From: Kribbella sp. NBC_00382
GTDB taxonomy: Bacteria > Actinomycetota > Actinomycetes > Propionibacteriales > Kribbellaceae
Assembly: GCF_036067295.1 (NCBI RefSeq)
Contig: NZ_CP107954.1
Location: 3,658,001-3,722,000 of the forward strand
Direction: 5' to 3'
DNA length: 64,000 nucleotides
How positions within the stretch are numbered: the first letter of the stretch is position 1; every line of letters starts with the position of its first letter. A model generated the notes under the pieces. It worked only from the letters and a program-made list of their open reading frames with translations. It searched no databases and was not told the origin of the DNA. This document shows, one piece after another, positions 58,413 to 64,000 of the stretch. Both the position numbers and the translations under genes were made by a program.

Positions 58413-59363
58413 CTAGTCGTCCGTGGCCAGGAAGCCACTGCCGCGGCGCATCAGGAACGCCGTGAACACCATCGCCAGCGCGAACAGCACCAGCGCGATC
58501 ACCGAGGCTCCACCGGTGTCGAACCGCTGGAAGCCGAGGTTGTAGACCAGTTGCGGCAGGGTCAGCGTCGACTTCTCCGGATAGCCCGGCTCGAACTGTT
58601 GCCCTGAGCCACCGATCACCCCGCTCGCGACCTTCCCGGCGATCAGTGGCTGGGTGTAGTACTGCATGGTCTGGATCACGCCGGTGATGACCGCGAACAG
58701 CACGATCGGCTGGATGTTCGGCAGCGTGACGTGGCGGAACCGCTTCCACGCCCCGGCGCCGTCCAGCGAGGCCGCCTCGTACTGCTCCATCGGCACGTCG
58801 AGCAGCGAGGCCATGAAGATGACCATCAGGTCCCCGATGCCCCAGATCGCCAGCAAAGTAAGGGCTGGTTTGGACCAGGACGGATCGTTGAACCAGCCCG
58901 GCTGCGGCAACCCGATCTTGCCGAGGATGTTGTTGACCGGCCCGGTGCCGGGGTTGAGCAGGAACGCGAACGCCATCGTCGCGGCCACCGGCGGGGCCAG
59001 GTACGGCAGGTAGAACAGGGTCCGGAAGATGCCGGCGCCGGTCTTCACCTTGGTGATCAGCAGGCCGATGCCGAGCCCGAAGATCACCCGCAGGGTGACC
59101 ATCACGATCACCAGCCACAGTGTGTTGCGCAGGGCCGGCCAGAAGAACGGGTAGTCGGTGAAGACGTACTTCCAGTTCTTCAGGCCGGTCCAGACCGGCG
59201 GGGTGAAGCCGTCGTACTTCATGAAGCTGAAGTAGACGGTCGAGATCAGCGGGTACAGGAAGAAGACGCTGACCCCGATCAGCCACGGGGAGAGGAAGGC
59301 GAGGTTGCGCAGCCGCTCGCGCCGCCGCTTGTGTCTGAGGCCTACCGAGATGGTCGCCATCAT
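58413..59363 (-). CDS. csnF: CUT1 sugar ABC permease, MalF-type (CsnF-like, importer 4)
   Basis: 316-aa permease with six TM helices and EAA loop YEAASLDGAGAWKRFRHV. ATG 59363 overlaps the binder stop (ATGA); the extra N-terminal frame is a shadow. Ends nine bases before the MalG-type gene. The C-terminal region has a long loop (GVIGGSGQQFEPGYPEKS), an insertion typical of MalF-like subunits. Confidence 0.9.
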   Translation of the reverse strand: MMATISVGLRHKRRRERLRNLAFLSPWLIGVSVFFLYPLISTVYFSFMKYDGFTPPVWTGLKNWKYVFTDYPFFWPALRNTLWLVIVMVTLRVIFGLGIGLLITKVKTGAGIFRTLFYLPYLAPPVAATMAFAFLLNPGTGPVNNILGKIGLPQPGWFNDPSWSKPALTLLAIWGIGDLMVIFMASLLDVPMEQYEAASLDGAGAWKRFRHVTLPNIQPIVLFAVITGVIQTMQYYTQPLIAGKVASGVIGGSGQQFEPGYPEKSTLTLPQLVYNLGFQRFDTGGASVIALVLFALAMVFTAFLMRRGSGFLATDD

Positions 59364-60688
59364 TTGGCCTGCGCGATGTCCTTGTTGATCTGGGCGTCGG
59401 TCTTCGCCAGACCGGCGGCCAGATCGGTCTGCTTGCCGGCCTCGAAGGCGTAGCCGAAGTCCTGCAGGGTGAGCTGGTAGGCGCCGCCGTTCGGGCTGGC
59501 CGGCGTGGTGCTGCTCTTCGGGTGCTGGGCGATCTCCAGGAAGACCTTGAAGTTGTCGTCCGCGACCAGCTTGTCCGACTTGAGCGCGTCCAGCGTGGAC
59601 GGCACGTTGTGGATCGCGTTGGCGAAGCTGACCACGGCGTCGGTGTCGGTGGTCATGAACTTGACCAGCTCCCAGGCGGCGTTCTGCTTCTCGCTGGTGT
59701 TCGCGATCCCGATGATGGTGCCGGACAGGTAGCCCTTGCCGTAGCTGTCGGCCTGGTCGTCCGGTACCGGGAACGGCGCGACGCCGATGTCGAACTTGGC
59801 GCCGGCCTCCTTGGCCATCCCGAGCCGCCACTCACCGTCGATCGACATCGCGACCTGGCCGGTGTGGAAGGGGTTCTTGGCGCCGAACTCGTCACCGAAG
59901 GTGGCCCGGTACTTCTCCAGCTTGGCGAAGCCGCCGAGCTCCTTGACCAGGTTCGACTGCCAGGTCAGCATCTTGCCGAACGCCGGGTCGGCGGCCAGGT
60001 TCGACTTGCCGTCGGCGGTGAAGTACGTCGGGTTCCACTGCGCGGCGAAGTGTGTGGTGGTCGACTCGAAGCCGTGGAAGTTCGGCATGAAGCCGAGCTG
60101 GGAGAAGGAGTCGCCCTTCGCCTTGGTCAGCTTCTTCGCGTCGGCGTCGAACTCGGACAGCGTCTTCGGCGGGCCGGCGATCCCGGCCGCCTTGAACGCG
60201 TCCTTGTTGTAGTACAGGCCGTACGCGTCGTTGAGCAGCGGCAGCGTGCAGCGCTTGCCCTCGAACTGGGTGTAGTCCTGCAGCGGCTTCGGGAAGGTCT
60301 TGTCCAGGTCGACGCCGGACTTGTCCAGGAACGGCTTCAGGTCCGCGAACACGTTCGAGGCGCAGAAGGTGCCGACGTTGTCGGTGGTGAACGAGGAGAC
60401 CACGTCCGGCGAGTTCGGGCCACCCGCGCGCAGCGCCTGCTTGATCTTGTCGTCGTTGATGTTGCCGACGACCTTCACGTGGATGTTCGGGTGGGCGGTC
60501 TCGAACGCCTTCACGTTGGCGGCGATCGCGGCCACCTCGCTGGGTGCGCTCCAGCCGTGCCAGAAGGTGATCGTGGTGTCCTTGGTGGCGTCGTCGCTCG
60601 CCTTGGGGGCGCTCGACGTACCGGTGCACGCGGTACCGAGCAGCGCGATCGCCGCCGCGGCGATCACTGCTTTGTGGACTCGACGCAT
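59360..60688 (-). CDS. csnE: Sugar ABC transporter substrate-binding lipoprotein (CsnE-like, importer 4)
   Basis: 442-aa lipoprotein with lipobox GTAC (Cys21) and a classical CUT1 binder fold (TTITFWHGW, YYNKDAFKAAGI, MSIDGEWRLGM). ATG 60688 has AGGAG upstream. Follows the ROK regulator by 110 bases and heads the transporter genes. By synteny with Streptomyces csnE it probably binds chitosan-derived glucosamine oligosaccharides; the match is by gene order and family, not by sequence search. Confidence 0.9.
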   Translation of the reverse strand: MRRVHKAVIAAAAIALLGTACTGTSSAPKASDDATKDTTITFWHGWSAPSEVAAIAANVKAFETAHPNIHVKVVGNINDDKIKQALRAGGPNSPDVVSSFTTDNVGTFCASNVFADLKPFLDKSGVDLDKTFPKPLQDYTQFEGKRCTLPLLNDAYGLYYNKDAFKAAGIAGPPKTLSEFDADAKKLTKAKGDSFSQLGFMPNFHGFESTTTHFAAQWNPTYFTADGKSNLAADPAFGKMLTWQSNLVKELGGFAKLEKYRATFGDEFGAKNPFHTGQVAMSIDGEWRLGMAKEAGAKFDIGVAPFPVPDDQADSYGKGYLSGTIIGIANTSEKQNAAWELVKFMTTDTDAVVSFANAIHNVPSTLDALKSDKLVADDNFKVFLEIAQHPKSSTTPASPNGGAYQLTLQDFGYAFEAGKQTDLAAGLAKTDAQINKDIAQAK

Positions 60689-60798
60689 TTTCCGTTTCTC
60701 CTGATCCTGGGTGGAGCCGGCCTGCATTTTGGGTGTACGGATCCACCGGGCCAGGTGTGTTCCCGGTCCGGGGATGTGTGTGGCGGTGGGTCTCGGCG

Positions 60799-61998
60799 CT
60801 AGTCGGCACTGCCTCCGGTCGTCGTGCCGGCAGTGTCGAAGACAGCGTCGCGGGTGTAGCTGAGGGCAGATTGAAGGGCGCCGGAGAGCACCGGGTCGGT
60901 ATGGATGGCGGTCATCAGCAGCCGCGGTCGCGGTACTGCGAGCTCGGCCAGTTCGTCCTGGATCAGGCCGCGCAGCCGCTCGCCGCCCGCGGTGATGACG
61001 CCACCCGCGAGGACGATCAGCTCGGGGTCGACGACGGAGACGATCGCGGCCAGACCGACTGCGAGCCGATGGGCGAACTCGTTGAGGACGATGTCGCCGG
61101 CGCCGGGTGTCTGCAGGGCGGCGGTGATCGCGGCTTCCGGAGTACGGGCCTTGAGGCCGTTGGCGCGGGCCAACTCGAGGACGGGTTCGCCACCGGCGAG
61201 TTCCTGGAAGCCGCCGGCGTTGTTGCGGCCGACGTTGCGGACCAGCGGCGTACCGGGCAGGGGCATGAAGGCGACCTCACCGGCACCGCCGGTCGCGCCG
61301 CGGACGAGGTGGCCCCCGATCACTATCGCGGCGCCGATGCCCTCGTCGCCCCAGAGCATGATGAAGTTGTCGCTGCTGTTCGCGTGGCCGACCTGCTGCT
61401 CGGCGACCGCGGCGAGGTTGACGTCGTTCTCGACCTCTAGCGGTACTGCGATGGCCGCGGCCAACTCGTCGAGCAGGTGCGGCGCGTGCCAGCCGGGAAG
61501 GTGGGTCGCGTACCGGAGTCGGCCGGTCGTCGGGTCGAAACCACCGGGTGTGCCGATCGAGACGCGGTGCAAGCGGTCACGGGTCAGCCCCGCCTCGCCG
61601 AGAGCGCCGTCGATGGTCTTGACCACCCGCTCGACCGTGCCCTTGGCGCTGCGGCCCGGGGTGGGCAGCTCGAAGCGGCCGACCACCTTGCCGGTCAGGT
61701 CGGCGACGGCGGAGCGGATCCGGGTCGGGGTGACGTCCAGACCGGCCACATAGGCGATGCCGCCGTTGATCTCGTACAGCTGGGCGTTCGGGCCGGGGCG
61801 GCCTGCGCTGGTGCCGCTGGCCCGTACCAGGCCGGCGCTTTCCAGTCGGGCGAGCAGCTGGGACGCGGTCGGCTTGGACAGCCCGGTGAGGTTGCCGAGC
61901 GTGGTGCGTGACAGCGGGCCCTGCGCGAGCAGCAGGTCGAGGGCGGCGCGGTCGTTCATCGCGCGGAGCAGGCGGGGAGTACCGGGTGTGCTGGCCAT
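60799..61998 (-). CDS. csnR: ROK-family repressor (CsnR-like)
   Basis: 399-aa ROK regulator: N-terminal winged helix (about 25-58; SRTTLGNLTGLSKPTASQLL) and a ROK domain (about 85-395; GLDVTPTRIRSAVADLTG, GAAIVIGGHLVRGATGGAGE, LIVLAGGVITAGG). The kinase-type zinc motif is not complete, so it is a sensor. The upstream palindrome at 62071-62085 is exactly the kind of operator used by CsnR, 73 bases before its start, so it likely autoregulates the whole operon. Start ATG 61998. Confidence 0.88.
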   Translation of the reverse strand: MASTPGTPRLLRAMNDRAALDLLLAQGPLSRTTLGNLTGLSKPTASQLLARLESAGLVRASGTSAGRPGPNAQLYEINGGIAYVAGLDVTPTRIRSAVADLTGKVVGRFELPTPGRSAKGTVERVVKTIDGALGEAGLTRDRLHRVSIGTPGGFDPTTGRLRYATHLPGWHAPHLLDELAAAIAVPLEVENDVNLAAVAEQQVGHANSSDNFIMLWGDEGIGAAIVIGGHLVRGATGGAGEVAFMPLPGTPLVRNVGRNNAGGFQELAGGEPVLELARANGLKARTPEAAITAALQTPGAGDIVLNEFAHRLAVGLAAIVSVVDPELIVLAGGVITAGGERLRGLIQDELAELAVPRPRLLMTAIHTDPVLSGALQSALSYTRDAVFDTAGTTTGGSAD

Positions 61999-62070
61999 GT
62001 GCTAACCCTGCCCTTCCTTCGCTCTCGCGTCTTCGAACCACGCTGCGGATCGTGCAACTGGATCAACTGT

Positions 62071-62085
62071 TAGGAAAGTTTCCTA
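62071..62085. promoter_or_regulatory. CsnR-type operator palindrome
   Basis: TAGGAAAGTTTCCTA is a perfect palindrome around a central G, containing the core AGGAAAGTTTCCT, like the CsnR box of Streptomyces chitosan genes (AGGAAACTTTCCT on the other strand). It sits 73 bases upstream of the csnR-like start. Confidence 0.72.
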
Positions 62086-62159
62086 TTACCGCGAGACCGT
62101 ACGGGGGAGTCACCGTAGGTGTCAATCGATCAGCGCGTTCGGCTTCCGCCCGCCTCAAG

Positions 62160-62176
62160 TTAGGGTGGGCTTACTT
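62160..62176 (+). promoter_or_regulatory. Iron-box-like (DtxR/IdeR) site upstream of ABC exporter
   Basis: TTAGGGTGGGCTTACTT matches about 13 of 19 bases of the DtxR/IdeR consensus TTAGGTTAGGCTAACCTAA. It is 33 bases before the GTG of the exporter gene, in promoter position. This suggests iron-regulated expression, as for siderophore exporters; to be confirmed. Confidence 0.45.
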
Positions 62177-62208
62177 GTCGGGGCAGTGAGGCTGGGGAAG
62201 GGCTTTCC

Positions 62209-63897
62209 GTGGAGTTCACAGCAGGGAGCGTGCTGCGCCGGGCGGTACGCCGGCACCGCGCGCGGCTGACCGTCGGGGTGCTCGTCCTGTCGTTGCACCA
62301 GGCCACCGAGGCGGCGGTGCCAGTGGTGATCGGCATCTTCGTCGACCGGGCCGTCTCGACCGGGCGGCTGACGCCTTTGCTGTGGTGTGTGCTGATGATC
62401 TTCGCGCTGTTCGTGGTGCTGTCGACCGCTTGGAAGACCGGTGCCCGCCAGGTGGTCCGCGCCATCGAGTACGAGACGCACCAGCTGCGCCTGGAGATCT
62501 CCCGCCGGGTGCTCGATCCGCGGGGACACCAGACCGGTCTGCGGTCGGGTGAACTCCTGCTGATCGCCACTTCCGATGCAGAGCGGGCAGCACTGGTACT
62601 ACGTGCCGTCTCGCTGGGCTTTGCTGGCAGCACAGCGCTTGCGGTGTCATCGGTGGCCTTGCTGCTGATCGACGTGCCGCTGGGGCTCGGCGTGATGATC
62701 GGCGTTCCCCTGCTAGTGCTGGGGATTCAGGCGCTGTCGCCACTGCTGACACGTCGTACCTCGTCGCAGCAGGAGGCTGTGGCGAGTACTACCGCCCTCG
62801 CTACCGACCTTGTCGGGGGCCTGCGCACACTGCGGGGTATCGGTGCGCAGCACAACGCTGCCGAGCGGTACCGACGATCCAGTCAGGCGACGTTGAAGGC
62901 GACACTTCGCGCCGCGTCCACCAATGGACTGCAGGACGGTGTGACGACTGCACTGAGCGGCCTGCTGCTGGCTGCGGTGGCAGGTGTGGCCGGATGGTTC
63001 GCACTGAACGGACGGATCAGCATCGGTGAGTTGATCACGGTGGTCGGCCTGGCCCAGTTCGCCGCCGAGCCTGTGGGGCTACTCGGCTACAGCGGGCAGG
63101 TCCTGGCCATGGCCCGCGCCTCCGCCGGGCGCTTGGCATCTGTCCTCGGCTCGCCGCCGGAGATCACCACCGGCACCTCCACCGCCGTAGACCCCGCTAA
63201 GCCGCTGCTGTCGTTGGAAGCTGTTGGCTACAAGACCCTGTCCTCGCTGGACCTCGCTCTGCAGCCCGGTGAGCTTGTAGGCGTTCTCTGCTACGACCCA
63301 CGCGACGCCGACGCTCTGCTGACCGTCGTGGCCGGTCGTGCTGCCTCGCATGAAGGCCGGGTGCTGGTCGGCGGTACTGAGGTCGAGGAGCTGGACATTG
63401 ACCTGGTGCGCCGGTCTGTGCTGGTCGAGCAGCATGACACCGACCTGTTCGAGGGGACGCTACGGACCAACCTGCTGGCTGGGTCTGGAGACGCCTCTCA
63501 GCTGGACCGCGTAGTGGTAGCTGCTGCCGCCACTGATGTGATCGAGGCGCATCCGTTGGGCCTCGAACATCCATTGGCTGACCGGGGTCGCACGCTGTCG
63601 GGCGGTCAACGCCAACGACTCGGCCTGGCCCGGGCCTTGCTGGCCGAGCCGCCAGTACTGGTGCTGCACGACCCCAGTACCGCGGTGGACGCCGCCACCG
63701 AGGAGCTACTGGCCGAGGGCCTTGCCGAGGTCCGTGGGGCGCCCGGGCTCGCGACTCTCGTGCTGACGAGCAGCCCGGCCCTGCTGGGCAAGATGCACCG
63801 AGTACTGGTGCTGTCGGACGGGGTGCTGGTGGCCGAGGGGCTGCACGCGGAGTTGGCCGAGACGGACTCGGCGTACCAGGAAGCGGTGCTGCGATGA
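62209..63897 (+). CDS. ABC exporter half-transporter with degenerate nucleotide-binding domain
   Basis: 562-aa fused exporter: six TM helices (about 1-290) and an ATPase domain (about 325-560). The signature LSGGQRQRLGLAR (from residue 463) and a Walker B-like VLVLHDPS are present, but the Walker A P-loop is missing: GVLCYDPRDADALL (about residues 358-371) stands where GxxGxGKST should be, and the catalytic Glu after Walker B is Pro. It must work with the complete partner encoded next, as in asymmetric heterodimers. GTG 62209; the iron-box-like site is 33 bases upstream. Confidence 0.9.
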   Translation: MEFTAGSVLRRAVRRHRARLTVGVLVLSLHQATEAAVPVVIGIFVDRAVSTGRLTPLLWCVLMIFALFVVLSTAWKTGARQVVRAIEYETHQLRLEISRRVLDPRGHQTGLRSGELLLIATSDAERAALVLRAVSLGFAGSTALAVSSVALLLIDVPLGLGVMIGVPLLVLGIQALSPLLTRRTSSQQEAVASTTALATDLVGGLRTLRGIGAQHNAAERYRRSSQATLKATLRAASTNGLQDGVTTALSGLLLAAVAGVAGWFALNGRISIGELITVVGLAQFAAEPVGLLGYSGQVLAMARASAGRLASVLGSPPEITTGTSTAVDPAKPLLSLEAVGYKTLSSLDLALQPGELVGVLCYDPRDADALLTVVAGRAASHEGRVLVGGTEVEELDIDLVRRSVLVEQHDTDLFEGTLRTNLLAGSGDASQLDRVVVAAAATDVIEAHPLGLEHPLADRGRTLSGGQRQRLGLARALLAEPPVLVLHDPSTAVDAATEELLAEGLAEVRGAPGLATLVLTSSPALLGKMHRVLVLSDGVLVAEGLHAELAETDSAYQEAVLR

Positions 63898-64000
63898 GTG
63901 CGTCCGAGCTGCTGCCGATCAGTGGGCCGCGGGCTACGTGGAGTGTGCTGTGGCAGGAGATTCGTCGACTGCGGGGGATGTCGCTGCTGGCTGCTGTGGT
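63894..64000 (+). CDS. ABC exporter partner half-transporter, N-terminal fragment (cut by window edge)
   Basis: Only the first 35 residues are visible (SASELLPISGPRATWSVLW..., then an incipient TM helix at MSLLAAVV). ATG 63894 overlaps the stop of the preceding exporter gene (ATGA). As the second half of a heterodimer it should carry the intact Walker A that its partner lacks. This cannot be checked inside the window. Confidence 0.75.
   Translation, partial: MSASELLPISGPRATWSVLWQEIRRLRGMSLLAAV

Noticed and set aside
1..64000. tRNA, rRNA, CRISPR arrays, insertion sequences, integrases, phage or plasmid genes
   Set aside because: I looked for cloverleaf-like, repeat-spacer and transposase/integrase patterns and saw none that could be supported.

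Overview
The window is from a high-GC Gram-positive actinobacterium, most likely a Kribbella-type member of the Nocardioidaceae. That is inferred from content, not from a database search. The pointers are very GC-rich coding, many GTG/TTG starts, ATGA/GTGA gene overlaps, GAF-ANTAR proteins, an F420-type LLM oxidoreductase, a SigE-family sigma factor, a class E sortase, and four CUT1-type sugar ABC importers each with its own LacI or ROK regulator. No rRNA, tRNA, CRISPR array, transposase or phage module was seen, so this looks like ordinary chromosome rich in carbohydrate-uptake loci.

Layout. 0-10 kb: a cupin/SDR pair divergent from a GlxA-type regulator; a STAS-like protein, topoisomerase IB and a small Rho_N-like protein; an iron-containing redox enzyme with a decayed hydrolase and a divergent CDGSH protein; an F420 oxidoreductase; a tightly overlapped lipoprotein / atypical NRAMP / two PRC-barrel operon; two GAF-ANTAR proteins. 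10-20 kb: a secreted protein, an anchored heparinase II/III protein with a DasR-like box, then sugar importer 1 with a divergent GH3 glycosidase and LacI regulator. 20-26 kb: HxlR, GNAT, DUF427, a GAF-ANTAR/HTH pair, a ring-cleaving dioxygenase with a hydrolase, a cysteine-free bL36 paralogue and a UBP zinc finger. 25.5-32 kb: ROK regulator, importer 2 and a GH36 alpha-galactosidase. 32-36 kb: small genes and a TrmH methyltransferase. 36-41 kb: an Lpl-type importer 3 with a LacI regulator but no enzyme, then ogt. 41-55 kb: stress, modification and surface genes (APH-like kinase, SigE-family sigma and partner, I36 inhibitor, MOSC, DJ-1, sortase, methyltransferase, GNATs, NUDIX, SDR, a PGHFLP-motif pair including a zinc metallopeptidase, a mechanosensitive-channel-like protein). 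55-62 kb: importer 4, gene for gene like the Streptomyces csnR-csnK operon for chitosan (glucosamine) oligosaccharides, with a palindromic CsnR-type box. 62-64 kb: an ABC exporter with an iron-box-like site, cut by the window edge.

How the genes work together. Importers 1, 2 and 4 each pair a lipoprotein binder and two permeases with a cytoplasmic glycosidase (GH3, GH36, GH4) and a regulator. No cognate ATPase is present, so they probably share a distant MsiK-type ATPase. The csn-like operon adds a BadF-type kinase, which would supply the phosphorylated substrate that GH4 enzymes often need, without a PTS.

Most unusual signals: the octamer GTACTGCG/CGCAGTAC occurs at least 31 times (about 2-3 expected from composition); convergent genes repeatedly share palindromic stop overlaps (CTAG three times, TCAGCTGA twice); the csn-like operon has a perfect 15-bp operator; a perfect 16-bp palindrome abuts the start of an uncharacterised gene; and two adjacent genes share an N-terminal PGHFLP motif.
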